Below are positions 41,882 through 50,664 of a stretch of DNA of 64,000 nt, one piece after another. The stretch is from Microbacteriaceae bacterium PS02333 (GTDB lineage: Bacteria; Actinomycetota; Actinomycetes; Actinomycetales; Microbacteriaceae): NCBI GenBank assembly GCA_029959665.1, contig JASCOI010000005.1, forward strand, positions 1 through 64,000, given 5' to 3'. A program made the position numbers and the translations under genes. Each line of letters starts with the position of its first letter. The first letter of the stretch is position 1. The notes below the pieces were generated by a model. It saw only the letters and a list, made by a program, of their open reading frames with translations. It did no database searches and was not told the DNA's origin.

Positions 41882-41926
41882 CGGGTTCTCCTCGTTCGTG
41901 ATCGATGGGCCGGGGCCGGGGTGGTG

Positions 41927-42706
41927 TCAGTTGTCGGCGTAGACGAGCTGGAGTCGTCCGGTGAGGGGATTGGTGAGGGTGTCGGCGTGGACGCCGAAGA
42001 CTTGGTGCAGTAGCGGCGGCGTGAGCACCTTGCCGGGTGGTCCTGCTGCGATGACGCGGCCGTGCTCGAGCATGACGATCTCGTCGCAGTACGCGGCGGC
42101 AAGGTTGAGGTCGTGCAACGTCACCAGGGTCGTGATGTGCAGGTTCCGGACGAGGGTAAGTAGCTGCAGCTGGTGGCGGATGTCGAGGTGGTTCGTCGGT
42201 TCGTCGAGGACCAGGATCTGCGGCTCCTGCGCCAGCGCCCGAGCGAGCTGCACGCGTTGGCGTTCCCCGCCGGAGAGCGTGCTGACATCCCGGTCCGCGA
42301 AGCCGGTCACCCCGGCCGCTGCCATGGCCCGGTCGACTGCGTCGCGATCGTCCGCGCGCCCCCCGCCGAGGAGTCGGCCGTGTGGAAGACGGCCGGTGGC
42401 GACGCAGTCGGCGACGGTGAGCTCGAGGTCTGCGGGACTGTCCTGCACGACGGCCGCGGTGATCGTCGCGGCGTCACGTGCTGGCATCGCCCACACGTCC
42501 GCACCAGCGGCGTGCACCAGTCCTTCCGCGGGACGGAGCATCCGGTAGACGGTGCGAAGCAGCGTGGACTTTCCGCTCCCGTTCGGACCGACAAGCCCGA
42601 CGACGTTGGCGCTCGCACCGAGAGTGACCTGGTCGATGATCCGGCGGCCGGCGAGATCGACGCTGACGCCGTCGATTTGCAGCGCGGCGGGCTCGGTGGT
42701 GGTCAT
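41927..42706 (-). CDS. FecE-type ABC transporter ATPase
   Basis: 259 residues from the ATG at 42706, which overlaps the permease stop (ATGA). Walker A GLVGPNGSGKSTLLRTVYRM, signature LSGGERQRVQLARAL, Walker B ILVLDEPTNHLDI, and switch His in LVTLHDLNLAAAY are all in place. It is the cytoplasmic ATPase of an iron-chelate, haem or cobalamin-type importer with the two genes upstream. The frame continues beyond the start through the permease antisense, but that part is not real. Confidence 0.95.
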   Translation of the reverse strand: MTTTEPAALQIDGVSVDLAGRRIIDQVTLGASANVVGLVGPNGSGKSTLLRTVYRMLRPAEGLVHAAGADVWAMPARDAATITAAVVQDSPADLELTVADCVATGRLPHGRLLGGGRADDRDAVDRAMAAAGVTGFADRDVSTLSGGERQRVQLARALAQEPQILVLDEPTNHLDIRHQLQLLTLVRNLHITTLVTLHDLNLAAAYCDEIVMLEHGRVIAAGPPGKVLTPPLLHQVFGVHADTLTNPLTGRLQLVYADN

Positions 42707-43770
42707 CGCTCGATCCGTCCGGCGCGGCGGAGGAGGAAGAGGAAGAAGGGTGCGCCGACGACCGCGGTGAGGAGCCCCACCGGGACTTCTGTGGGGGCGA
42801 GGACGAGTCGGGCGCCAATGTCGACGACGACGAGGAGCAGCCCGCCGGCGAGAGCGGAGGCTGGCAGCACCCACCGGTGGTCGGAGCCGATGACCATCCG
42901 CACCGCGTGGGGAACGACGAGGCCAACGAAGCCGATCGCGCCGCTGACGGCGACGACGACGCCGACGAGGAGCGAGGTGATGATGAACAGCACCAGTCGG
43001 ACCCGGCCGACGTCGACGCCAAGGCTCGCGGCGGTCTCGTCGCCGGTGAGGAACGCGTTCAGGATCGGCGCCATCAACACCAGGACGACCGTCGAGGCGA
43101 CGACGACGAGCGTCGGAATCCCGAGGTCGTCCCACGTCGCCGCGGCGAGGCTCCCGGCAAGCCACGACAGCACCTGCCCGACGCCTTGATTGGTGCCGCT
43201 GGAGCGGAGGACGAGGTAGCTCGTGATCGAGCTCAGCAGGTAGGACAGCGCGACGCCGGCGAGGACGAGCCGGTTCGGGGTGACCCGGCCGCCCTGCTGC
43301 GCGAGGATGAAGACCAGCACCGTAGTGATGAACGCGCCGACGAACGCCGCGACCGGCGTCGACACGGCAGCGACCGCACCGGCGGTGAGGGTGAGCGCGG
43401 CGACGGCCGCGACGGATGCGCCGGAGGAGACACCGAACACGAACGGGTCCGCGAGTGGGTTCCGGACGACGGCTTGGAGGACGGCGCCGGCGACGGCGAG
43501 AGCGGCGCCGACGACGAAGCCGAGGAGCGCTCTCGGGAGCCGGAACACCCACACAATCTGATCGTTCAACCCACCAGTCCCGGGTCCGGTCCAGGGAAGC
43601 AGATGGGTCCGGATGACGTCGAGGACGGTCAGGGGGGCGATGCCGACACTGCCGACGACGACGGAGAGCACCACCGCGACGATGGACGCGATCAGGAGCA
43701 CCACGATCAGGAGCCGCGGGCGACGGGGAGCCCGTCGCCGCGGCTTCTGACGGATGGCTGCCTGGGTCAC
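42703..43770 (-). CDS. FecCD-family ABC transporter permease
   Basis: 355 residues starting at GTG 43770, which overlaps the binding-protein stop. About ten transmembrane helices are seen, with FecCD features: RLPRALLGFVVGAALAVAGA, VLQAVVRNPLADPFVFGVSS, GASVAAVAALTL, GIPTLVVVAST, and the ATPase-coupling loop GAIGFVGLVVPHAVRMVIG. It forms the membrane channel of a type II ABC importer for iron-siderophore, haem or cobalamin-like chelates. Confidence 0.95.
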   Translation of the reverse strand: MTQAAIRQKPRRRAPRRPRLLIVVLLIASIVAVVLSVVVGSVGIAPLTVLDVIRTHLLPWTGPGTGGLNDQIVWVFRLPRALLGFVVGAALAVAGAVLQAVVRNPLADPFVFGVSSGASVAAVAALTLTAGAVAAVSTPVAAFVGAFITTVLVFILAQQGGRVTPNRLVLAGVALSYLLSSITSYLVLRSSGTNQGVGQVLSWLAGSLAAATWDDLGIPTLVVVASTVVLVLMAPILNAFLTGDETAASLGVDVGRVRLVLFIITSLLVGVVVAVSGAIGFVGLVVPHAVRMVIGSDHRWVLPASALAGGLLLVVVDIGARLVLAPTEVPVGLLTAVVGAPFFLFLLRRAGRIER

Positions 43771-44795
43771 GAGGTGGGGACCGGCAGGTCCAAGCCGGGG
43801 TGGATCGCATTGGCGATCTTCGTCAACCCGACCATGACGGAGATCGACGAGTCCGTCTCCTGCGTGGGCACCTCACTGATCCGTCCGGCCTTGACCGCGG
43901 GCAGGTCGGGGAAGTTCTTCTCCAGGAACGCCTTCTGCGTGGCGAAGTCCTGCCCCGGGAACGTGCCGACGAGGATCACGTCCGCGTCAGAGGCGGCGAA
44001 CGCTTCCTTGCTGACGTACACGGAGTCCTTCGCGAACACGTTCTTCCCACCTGCGGTACTGATCAGGTCGTCGTAGATCCCACCCGCGAGGACGATCACT
44101 GGACCGGTCCCACCGTTGAAGTACGCCGTCTTGACGGTGCGCTTGCCCTTGACCGCGGCGACGACCTTCTGCTCCTGCGCGTCGAGCCGGCCGATCACTC
44201 GGTCCGCCTTCTTCGACGCGCCGAAAATGGTGCCGTAGTCGCGGAGGGTGGTCTTCACCGAGTCGATGTTCCACGTCTTCGTCGACTGCGAATCGGTTGA
44301 TTTGCAGAGATTCGCACCGTAGACGGTGGTGCCGGTCTGCTCGAGATGTTCCACGGACGCGTACCCCTGCTTGGTGTCGAACGCGAATCCGTCGAGGACC
44401 TGCCCGGTGACGAAGTCGGGCCGCTCGCTCAGCAGCACCTCCTTCGATGGGAACCCCATGCTGCTGCCGATCTCCTTCAGCCCCTTCGCCTGCTTCACGA
44501 CCGAGTCCGGGTACGGGGCGTATGCGCCCTGCACCGCGACGATTCTGTCCCGCAGGCCGAGCGCAAGGAGCGCTTCCGTGTTCGACTGCCACAGGCTCAC
44601 CACCCGCTTCGGCTCCTCGGTGACGGTGAGCGTCCGGCCGCAGTTCTCGACCGTCACCGGGTACCCGTCCGACGCCTTCCCGCTCGAGGATGTGGACGTG
44701 GTCGGTGTGCTGGTGCCGGCGCAGGCGGTGACCAGCAGCAGGAGCGCGGCGGCGGCTCCGGTGCCGGTGATGAGACGTCGGACGGTCGGGCGCAT
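43767..44795 (-). CDS. ABC transporter substrate-binding lipoprotein (TroA/FhuD-like)
   Basis: 342 residues. The lipoprotein signal ends in LLLLVTAC (Cys about 25). The bilobed periplasmic-binding fold of the FepB/FhuD type is indicated by YPVTVENCGRTLTVTEEPKR, VVSLWQSNTEALLALGL, LLSERPDFVTGQVLDGFAF, and ADVILVGTFPGQ near the end. It delivers a metal chelate to the FecCD permease encoded just downstream. Microbacterial relatives bind haem, siderophores or possibly copper chelators; the substrate cannot be read from sequence. Confidence 0.92.
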   Translation of the reverse strand: MRPTVRRLITGTGAAAALLLLVTACAGTSTPTTSTSSSGKASDGYPVTVENCGRTLTVTEEPKRVVSLWQSNTEALLALGLRDRIVAVQGAYAPYPDSVVKQAKGLKEIGSSMGFPSKEVLLSERPDFVTGQVLDGFAFDTKQGYASVEHLEQTGTTVYGANLCKSTDSQSTKTWNIDSVKTTLRDYGTIFGASKKADRVIGRLDAQEQKVVAAVKGKRTVKTAYFNGGTGPVIVLAGGIYDDLISTAGGKNVFAKDSVYVSKEAFAASDADVILVGTFPGQDFATQKAFLEKNFPDLPAVKAGRISEVPTQETDSSISVMVGLTKIANAIHPGLDLPVPTS

Positions 44796-44852
44796 GCGGC
44801 GCTCCTTCGAGCTGGGAGTGGTGCCGCCGACGGAAGTCGACGGCAGGCTGGA

Positions 44853-46337
44853 CTACTTGCTGGGTGCTGCAGGAGTGCGCGGCGTGGCGGTGCGGCTCGT
44901 GATGAGGACGTCGATGACGACGAAGGCGAGGAGGGTGACGCCGAGCGCGGGTAGGAACGCGCCGATGACGATCGCGCCGACTGCGACGAGTCCGGACCCC
45001 CACCACGGCGCCCGGACCAGCGCACCCGCGGCCGGGGCCTTCCCGACGCGCTTTCCCGTGGGGCGGCGCTTCCACCACATGACGTAGCCGAAGACGACCA
45101 TCGCGGCGATGCCGAGTGCGGTGACGAACAGCAGGATCTGGTTCGGCAGCCCCCACATCGTGCCCATGTGTGTGTCGATGCCCCACCGGGTGAGCTTGGC
45201 GGGGATGGAGAAGGTGTCGAAGTTCGTCTCGGACACCACGCTCATGTCCCGCGGGTCGATCGCGACGGAGTTCACCGCGGTCGGGTAGGACCGCTTGATC
45301 TCCGCGACCGTCCAAGCCTGGTCCGCGGCCGCCGGCGGGCTGATCTGCAGCTCGGACGAGTGGATGTTCGCGCCCTTCGCCGCCGCTAGGACCTCATCGA
45401 ACAGCGCCGGGGTGACGGTCGCCGGTTCCGCATCGGACGCGGTGGCGCTGCTGCCGTGGTGAGCGGCGTGCTCACCGCCGGCAGCTGCCGTGTCTGACCC
45501 GCTGAGGGTGGTGGTCAGGGCGGGGGTGCCCCAGCTGAGCGCGTTGCGGAGCTGGTCGACGTTGCCGCCGCCGTACTGGGACCAGGTGATCCCCGTCGCG
45601 GAGAGGAACAGCGCCCCGAGGAGTAGCCACACCCCGGTGGAGGCGTGCCAAGAGAACACCCTGCGGTAGCCGCGGACACCACGTGCGGGACTGACCATGT
45701 CGCGCTTGGCGCGCGTCTTCCGGATCCGGATCACCCACAGGCCGAGACCCGCCAGGGCGACGACACCGAGCCAGGACGCGGCGGTCTCGGAGTAGAGCCG
45801 GCCGATGTCGCCGAGGAACAGGGACCGGTGGAACGTGTCGACCCAGGTGCGGAACGGCAACGCCCCGGAGGTGCCGTAGACGAGGAGGTCGCCGCGGACC
45901 TCAGCGGTACCGGGGTCGACGAAGATCGCACGGTTCTGCGAGTCCATCAGCCCCGCTTCGGCGTACATCACCCGGGTCGTGGCGCCCTGCTGGGGCGCTG
46001 GGCGGACCGCGGTTATGGTGTCCTCGGGGTGGTGTTTGCTGATGTAGGCCTGCGCGGCGTCGATCTGGTCCGCGAGCGGCTTCGCGGCAGCAGTCGAAGG
46101 GGCGGTGAGCTCGTGCCGGTACATGCCCTGCTCGATCGTCGGACCGAGCGCGTACGCGGCGCCGGAGAGCGCGGCGATGAGGATGAACGGTCCGATGAAG
46201 AGCCCGGCGTAGAAGTGCAGGCGCAGCAGGAACTGACCGAACCAGCCACGCTGCGGGTTCCGCGGCGGCCGGGCAGACGATGGTGCGTTGGTCTCGGTCG
46301 CGGGGACGGTGGTGGGACGGTTGTGGGTGGTGGTCAT
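44853..46337 (-). CDS. PepSY-domain transmembrane protein
   Basis: 494 residues with at least four membrane helices. The N-terminal one reads LHFYAGLFIGPFILIAALSG and is the PepSY_TM start. HRSLFLGDIGRLYSE and FSWHASTGVWLLLGALFLSATG carry conserved His residues, as in the PiuB/iron-reductase-like group. A His-rich insert (GGEHAAHHGSS) and PepSY-like repeats lie outside the membrane. Two C-terminal helices end the protein. It lies just ahead of an iron-type ABC importer, so it probably helps reduce or pass metal at the surface. It is the second gene after the BlaI box. Confidence 0.9.
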   Translation of the reverse strand: MTTTHNRPTTVPATETNAPSSARPPRNPQRGWFGQFLLRLHFYAGLFIGPFILIAALSGAAYALGPTIEQGMYRHELTAPSTAAAKPLADQIDAAQAYISKHHPEDTITAVRPAPQQGATTRVMYAEAGLMDSQNRAIFVDPGTAEVRGDLLVYGTSGALPFRTWVDTFHRSLFLGDIGRLYSETAASWLGVVALAGLGLWVIRIRKTRAKRDMVSPARGVRGYRRVFSWHASTGVWLLLGALFLSATGITWSQYGGGNVDQLRNALSWGTPALTTTLSGSDTAAAGGEHAAHHGSSATASDAEPATVTPALFDEVLAAAKGANIHSSELQISPPAAADQAWTVAEIKRSYPTAVNSVAIDPRDMSVVSETNFDTFSIPAKLTRWGIDTHMGTMWGLPNQILLFVTALGIAAMVVFGYVMWWKRRPTGKRVGKAPAAGALVRAPWWGSGLVAVGAIVIGAFLPALGVTLLAFVVIDVLITSRTATPRTPAAPSK

Positions 46338-46352
46338 GGCTCTTCTCGGTCC

Positions 46353-46973
46353 TCAGCTCGTGGGGATGAACGCGAGCGCCATGCCGGCACTCATCAGCAG
46401 CAAGAGCACGCCGTCCAGGCGCGCCAGGGGGTGTTGCCGGACTCGGGCGGAAGCGATCAACCGCACCAGCAGCCAGACGGTCGCGGCCGCGAACACGACG
46501 ACGAGGATCCAGGAGGTCGGTGTCCACCCGGACCAGAAGCCGTGCATGCTGCGCCCGCCGGAACCCATGTCCATCTCTGGCATCGACATCGCCGCACCGC
46601 CGGCCATCGGCAGCATCATCATGCCCATGACGACCATCGCTGCCATCATCACCACGTGGTAGCCCAGCACCAGCCGTCCCGAACCGCCCGGCCCGTGATG
46701 CTCGTGGCTGCCGTACCGGCCGTTACCGAGGGTGAGGACGAGGTAGAACAGGGACGCGACGGCGAACACGATGATCTGGAGCGTCGGTGGCGCGAGCGTC
46801 ATCCCCCACGACCACGGCATCGCCAGCATCGCGATGCTCATCAGCACGTGGAAGACATCGCTCACCCGCGAGATGCCGGTGCTGCCGGGGCGGAACGCGA
46901 AGCCAAGGTACCCGAGCGCTGTCACGGTGAACAGCACCGTGAGGAGCGCGGACAGCGGCAGGCTGTGTGACAC
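46353..46973 (-). CDS. DUF5134-like Met/His-rich membrane protein
   Basis: 206 residues, about six helices, with Met- and His-rich segments: VVMMAAMVVMGMMMLPMAGG then AAMSMPEMDMGSGGRSMHG, and GSHEHHGPGG. Such residues suggest copper binding in the membrane or extracytoplasmic loops. DUF5134-like proteins are common next to copper genes in actinobacteria. It is the first gene of the minus-strand operon and starts 41 bases from a perfect palindromic box. Function is inferred from composition and context. Confidence 0.78.
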   Translation of the reverse strand: MSHSLPLSALLTVLFTVTALGYLGFAFRPGSTGISRVSDVFHVLMSIAMLAMPWSWGMTLAPPTLQIIVFAVASLFYLVLTLGNGRYGSHEHHGPGGSGRLVLGYHVVMMAAMVVMGMMMLPMAGGAAMSMPEMDMGSGGRSMHGFWSGWTPTSWILVVVFAAATVWLLVRLIASARVRQHPLARLDGVLLLLMSAGMALAFIPTS

Positions 46974-47013
46974 GAAGGGAACCTCTCGTCGAAAGCGGCG
47001 CGGGCGGCGTCAC

Positions 47014-47028
47014 TCTACAAGTTGTAGA
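47014..47028. promoter_or_regulatory. BlaI/CopY-type operator, minus-strand operon
   Basis: TCTACAAGTTGTAGA is a perfect palindrome, 41 bases ahead of the DUF5134-like gene. It shares the TCTAC...GTAGA arms with the two boxes in front of blaI and copZ. It is the best candidate operator for the metal-import operon. Confidence 0.78.
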
Positions 47029-47035
47029 AGCAGGT

Positions 47036-47052
47036 TTCTACTTTATGTAGAA
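47036..47052. promoter_or_regulatory. BlaI/CopY-type operator in front of blaI
   Basis: TTCTAC-TTTAT-GTAGAA, a perfect 6-5-6 inverted repeat, ends 33 bases before the blaI ATG. The same arms and spacer length recur at 48345. It probably mediates autoregulation of the BlaI-type repressor. Confidence 0.8.
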
Positions 47053-47085
47053 TCAGCGCATGGTTGAGACGGTCGGAGCGCGCTC

Positions 47086-47505
47086 ATGAGTCCTCGACGG
47101 GCACACGGCTCCCTCGAGGCGAGCGTGCTGCAGCTGCTCTGGGCGCAGGGCACCCCGCAGACCGGTCGGCAGATCCGGGACGCGCTCGCTGAGGACGGTG
47201 ACCCGCTGGCCTCGACCACGGTGTTGACGGTGCTTGCCCGGCTCGAGAAGAAGGGCCTCGTCGAACGGGACCCGGCATCGAAGGCGTACCAGACGACGAA
47301 GGCGGACCCGGCCCGGACGGCGGATTCGATGACGGAAGTCCTCGACCGGTCCAGCGACCGCACCGCAGTCCTGCAACGCTTCACCGGCGCACTCGGAGCG
47401 GAGGACTTGCACGTGCTGCGCGCCGCCCTCGACAAGGCGGCCTTCGTCAGTGCCGGAAGTCAGGGTCGACCGCGCGATCGCGTGATGGGAGAATCGGTGG
47501 CGTGA
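47086..47505 (+). CDS. BlaI/MecI/CopY-family repressor
   Basis: 139 residues. A winged-helix N-terminus (LEASVLQLLWAQGTPQTGRQ followed by IRDALAEDG, then ASTTVLTVLARLEKKGLVER) with the typical T-x-x-T-V-L-x-x-L-x-R-L-x-x-K-G recognition region. The C-terminal half is a dimerisation helix. It is divergent from a DUF5134-like gene and followed at once by an M56 peptidase gene with an overlapping start, the classical repressor-sensor pair layout of BlaI/BlaR1. Three TTCTAC/GTAGAA boxes in the surroundings are its likely targets. The inducer may be copper, given the neighbours. Confidence 0.9.
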   Translation: MSPRRAHGSLEASVLQLLWAQGTPQTGRQIRDALAEDGDPLASTTVLTVLARLEKKGLVERDPASKAYQTTKADPARTADSMTEVLDRSSDRTAVLQRFTGALGAEDLHVLRAALDKAAFVSAGSQGRPRDRVMGESVA

Positions 47506-48314
47506 TCACCGTTCTCGCCCTCGTGGTGGTCGCGGTGGTGGTCACGCTGCTCGCGCCGATCATCCTCACCCGCGGAACCTGGTGGCTGCACCGCCCGCAG
47601 CTCGCCCTCCGCCTCTGGCTGAGTGCGTTGATGATCGCTGCGACCTCCCTGCTGCTGAGCGTCGGCATCGCTGCCATCATCGTGGCAACGAACACGCACG
47701 CCCACGGCGTCGGTGCCCCCGCCGCAGGTCTCTTCGCCTGGTGCGGCCTCGGCGTCGCCGGCGGTGTTGCCGCGCTCCTCGCCGCGAACGCGGAACCGAT
47801 CTCAGCCGCGAAGCGCCGCACCGACGTCGCCGTGACGCTCCTCGTCGCCCGCTCCACAGTCCGCACCGAGCGCATCGGCGGCCAAGAAATCGCCTACCTG
47901 CAGACAGCGGATCCGATCGCGTGCTCGACCGCTGACGGCCGCGTGCTGATCTCCACCGGCGTCGAGGACGCCATGCCTGAGGCGTGCGTCCGCGCAGTGA
48001 TCGAGCACGAACGCGCTCACGTCCTCGGCCGACACGACTTCATCGCCCGGGTCGCAGCGCTGAATGCTGCCGCGTTCCCCCGACTCCGGACCGCCCGAGA
48101 GTTTCGGAAGACCGTCGCACTGCTGATCGAACTCGTCGCCGACGACGCCGCAGCCCGCGTCTGCGGGCCCGCGACCGTCTGCAACGCGCTGACCCTGATG
48201 GGCCGCATCGACCCGAACCCGGGCCTTGAGCTCCGCGCCGCGCGACTGGCTGCCGCTCCCGTCACGACCTGGCCGCATCGCCGCCAACTTTCCCCGGTCG
48301 CACGGTCCCGCTAA
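47502..48314 (+). CDS. M56-family zinc metallopeptidase
   Basis: 270 residues. Three N-terminal membrane helices (VLALVVVAVVVTLLAPIIL; LWLSALMIAATSLLLSVGIA; LFAWCGLGVAGGVAALL) precede a cytoplasmic peptidase region with HEXXH in AVIEHERAHVLGRHDFIARV, then a downstream ELVADDAAAR with the third zinc ligand. It is a BlaR1-like M56 peptidase without the sensor domain. With the BlaI-type repressor upstream (GTGA overlap), it probably destroys the repressor or an accessory protein in response to a signal. Confidence 0.88.
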   Translation: MITVLALVVVAVVVTLLAPIILTRGTWWLHRPQLALRLWLSALMIAATSLLLSVGIAAIIVATNTHAHGVGAPAAGLFAWCGLGVAGGVAALLAANAEPISAAKRRTDVAVTLLVARSTVRTERIGGQEIAYLQTADPIACSTADGRVLISTGVEDAMPEACVRAVIEHERAHVLGRHDFIARVAALNAAAFPRLRTAREFRKTVALLIELVADDAAARVCGPATVCNALTLMGRIDPNPGLELRAARLAAAPVTTWPHRRQLSPVARSR

Positions 48315-48344
48315 CCCTGACTCTCGGGCAGGACTCGCGCGCCC

Positions 48345-48361
48345 TTCTACGTTTTGTAGAA
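48345..48361. promoter_or_regulatory. BlaI/CopY-type operator in front of copZ
   Basis: TTCTAC-GTTTT-GTAGAA, a perfect 6-5-6 inverted repeat that ends 7 bases before the copZ ATG. It is the third site of the same type in 1.4 kb. It overlaps the expected ribosome-binding region, so repression would be tight. Confidence 0.8.
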
Positions 48362-48368
48362 TGGACGT

Positions 48369-48578
48369 ATGGAGCGCTTCGAGTACCACGTCGTCGGGAT
48401 GACCTGCGAGCACTGCGAACGCCGCGTCACCGGTGAAGTCGAAGCGATCGCCGGCGTCCAATCCGTCACCGCAGACGCCGAAACCGGCCTCGTCGTCGTC
48501 ACCGCTGCAGCCCAGCCGGATGCTGCCGCAGTCGCGGAAGCCGTCGACGAGGCGGGTTACGAGCTCGCCAGTGCCTAA
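48369..48578 (+). CDS. copZ: Copper chaperone CopZ-like (HMA domain)
   Basis: 69 residues, a single heavy-metal-associated domain with the metal site GMTCEHCERRVTGEVEAIAG (CxxC). The ferredoxin-like fold is completed by VTADAETGLVVVTAAAQP and AVAEAVDEAGYEL. It binds Cu(I) and hands it to the P-type ATPase CopA encoded downstream. It overlaps the next gene by 8 bases, making translational coupling likely. Confidence 0.93.
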   Translation: MERFEYHVVGMTCEHCERRVTGEVEAIAGVQSVTADAETGLVVVTAAAQPDAAAVAEAVDEAGYELASA

Positions 48579-50664
48579 CACCCAGGCCACACTCGACCGG
48601 TCGACGGTCGTCGCCGCGGACCGACTGGGCACGGTGCTGCGTGCACTGCCGTGGGTCGGGGCTGTCGTCGCGGTCGCCATCGTCGTGGTCGCGGTCGAGA
48701 TGCTCGGGTCGTCCTCGTACGACCGGTTGAGTCGTGGCTACCCGGGCATGCTCACCTCGATGCTGAGTGCCCTGCTCCGCCTCACCGCCGACATCACGGG
48801 CGGCGTCACTGTCGGCGGGCTTGCCGCTGCCGCGTTCCTGACGCCGCGCCGCTCCCGGACGGTCATCGACAACCTCCGCGACCTCCGCCTGGTCCGCCCC
48901 GCAGCCACCGTGTGGCTGATCGCCGCGGTCCTGCTGGTTCCCGTGGACGCTGCAGACGCGGGCGGCCAGCCGCTGACGAAGCTCCTCACCCCGGGCGCGA
49001 TCGGCTACCTCGTGCAGGCCAGCTACCTGCCGGGCGCGTGGATCGTCGTCGCCTGCATCGCGGTGACGATCCTCGTCGCCGCGTACCTCGTCCGCAGCTG
49101 GGTCAGCACCCTCCTTCTGACAGGCATCGGGACCATCGGCCTCCTCGCACCAGTCCTCGTCACGCAGGTCCTCGTCGGCCCCAACCACGACTTCGGCGGC
49201 GACGCCGCCATGTTTGCCACCCCCGCACTCGGCATCTGGATCGGCGCAACCGCCGCCCTCACACGCCGCTGGCAGGCGAACCGGCCCGGCACCGCGACGA
49301 TCCGCCGTCACCGCATCCTCGCCGTGACCGCATGGATCACCTGGACCGCCGGGTCCGTCATCATCGCCGCCGTCGAACTCGCCGGCACCCCGCCCTGGGG
49401 GGCACCCACCGGGATCCTCTTCGCCGCGCAGCTGCTCCTCGTCGGCGCGGTCACCGGACCGATCCTGCTGCGCCGAACGTGGTTCGCCACCCGCACCGCA
49501 CCAGCCGTGCTCCTGACGGTGCTCGTCATCGCGGTGGGCATCGGGGTCGTCATGGCGCGAATCCCACCGCCGGTGTACTTCGTCCCCACCGACGGGCAGC
49601 AGCTCTTCCTCGGCTACCAGGTCAACACGCCACTCACCCCGATCACGCTGTGGACGGCCGGCCGAGTGAACATCCTCTTCCTCCTCATGTCGATCGTCGG
49701 CATCGCCGCGTACGCGGCCGCTGTCGTCAGGCTCCGGAGGCGCGGAGATCACTGGTCGACCGGACGCACGAGCGCGTGGATGCTGGGCTGGGTGTCGGTG
49801 ATCATCACCACCTCATCCGGCGTCGGCCCGTACTCGTCAGCGTCGTTCGCGGTGCACATGGGCCTGCACATGAGCCTGAACATGCTCGGCCCACTGCTCC
49901 TCGTCCTCGGCGGCCCCATCACCCTGTTCCTCCGCGCCACCACCGCGCACCGCCGCGACGCCTTCGCCGGCCCCCACGAGTGGCTCGTCGCGCTGACGCA
50001 CTCGAAGCTGCTGCGCGTCACGTACAACCCGATGTACGTCCTCGCCGTGTTCGTGGGGTCCTACTACGCGATCTACCTCACCCCGTTCTTCGACTGGGCA
50101 ATGCGGTACCACTGGGCGCACCAGGCGATGACACTGCACTACCTCGCCATCGGGTACGTCTTCTACGCCCTCATCATCGGCGTCGACGCGCCACCCCGAC
50201 CCCTGCCGCACATCGGCAAGCTCGGCCTGGTGCTGGCAGCGATGCCGTTCCACGCGTTCTTCGGCGTCGTCGTCATGACCAGCGACACCCTGCTCGCCGG
50301 CACGTACTTCCGGTACCTCGACGTGCCGTGGATCGGCAGCCTCGCCCACGACCAGTACGTCGCCGGCGGGGTTGCCTGGGCCGCCGGCGAGCTGCCGCTG
50401 ATCGTCGTTGTGATCGCTCTCGTCACCCAATGGGCCAAGCAAGACACCCGACAGGCCAAGCGCATCGACCGGCACGCCGACCGGGGCCTCGACGACGACT
50501 ACGAGCAGTACAACGCCATGCTCAACAAACTCACCACCCGCGACGCCGCAGCCCTACCGCAGCCCGCCGCGCGGCGATCCTCCGGCCCAGCGCCTGCATC
50601 CGAGCATGAGGGCGCCGACGACCGGCCGACGCTGACCGTCACCGATCACCGGGAGCAGCCGTGA
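48571..50664 (+). CDS. CopD-CtaG fusion, copper-related membrane protein
   Basis: 697 residues from GTG 48571, about sixteen membrane helices. The N-terminal half (TADITGGVTVGGLAAAAFLT, VWLIAAVLLVPVDAADAGGQ, SYLPGAWIVVACIAVTILVA) resembles CopD/YcnJ copper resistance D. The C-terminal half (SASFAVHMGLHMSLNMLGPL, LLVLGGPITLFLRA, NPMYVLAVFVGSYYAIYLTP, WAHQAMTLHYLAIGYVFYAL) is CtaG/caa3 assembly-like with conserved His residues. This fused form is common in actinobacteria. It probably moves or stores copper for cytochrome oxidase or detoxification. Both ends overlap neighbouring genes. Confidence 0.93.
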   Translation: MPNTQATLDRSTVVAADRLGTVLRALPWVGAVVAVAIVVVAVEMLGSSSYDRLSRGYPGMLTSMLSALLRLTADITGGVTVGGLAAAAFLTPRRSRTVIDNLRDLRLVRPAATVWLIAAVLLVPVDAADAGGQPLTKLLTPGAIGYLVQASYLPGAWIVVACIAVTILVAAYLVRSWVSTLLLTGIGTIGLLAPVLVTQVLVGPNHDFGGDAAMFATPALGIWIGATAALTRRWQANRPGTATIRRHRILAVTAWITWTAGSVIIAAVELAGTPPWGAPTGILFAAQLLLVGAVTGPILLRRTWFATRTAPAVLLTVLVIAVGIGVVMARIPPPVYFVPTDGQQLFLGYQVNTPLTPITLWTAGRVNILFLLMSIVGIAAYAAAVVRLRRRGDHWSTGRTSAWMLGWVSVIITTSSGVGPYSSASFAVHMGLHMSLNMLGPLLLVLGGPITLFLRATTAHRRDAFAGPHEWLVALTHSKLLRVTYNPMYVLAVFVGSYYAIYLTPFFDWAMRYHWAHQAMTLHYLAIGYVFYALIIGVDAPPRPLPHIGKLGLVLAAMPFHAFFGVVVMTSDTLLAGTYFRYLDVPWIGSLAHDQYVAGGVAWAAGELPLIVVVIALVTQWAKQDTRQAKRIDRHADRGLDDDYEQYNAMLNKLTTRDAAALPQPAARRSSGPAPASEHEGADDRPTLTVTDHREQP

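Noticed and set aside
41927-43810. 627-codon minus-strand frame including the FecE ATPase
   Set aside because: Only the last 259 codons are an ATPase; the rest is a shifted frame of the permease gene.
48499-49752. 417-codon minus-strand frame opposite CopD-CtaG
   Set aside because: Low-complexity acidic/basic sequence, no motif, fully antisense to a clear membrane protein.
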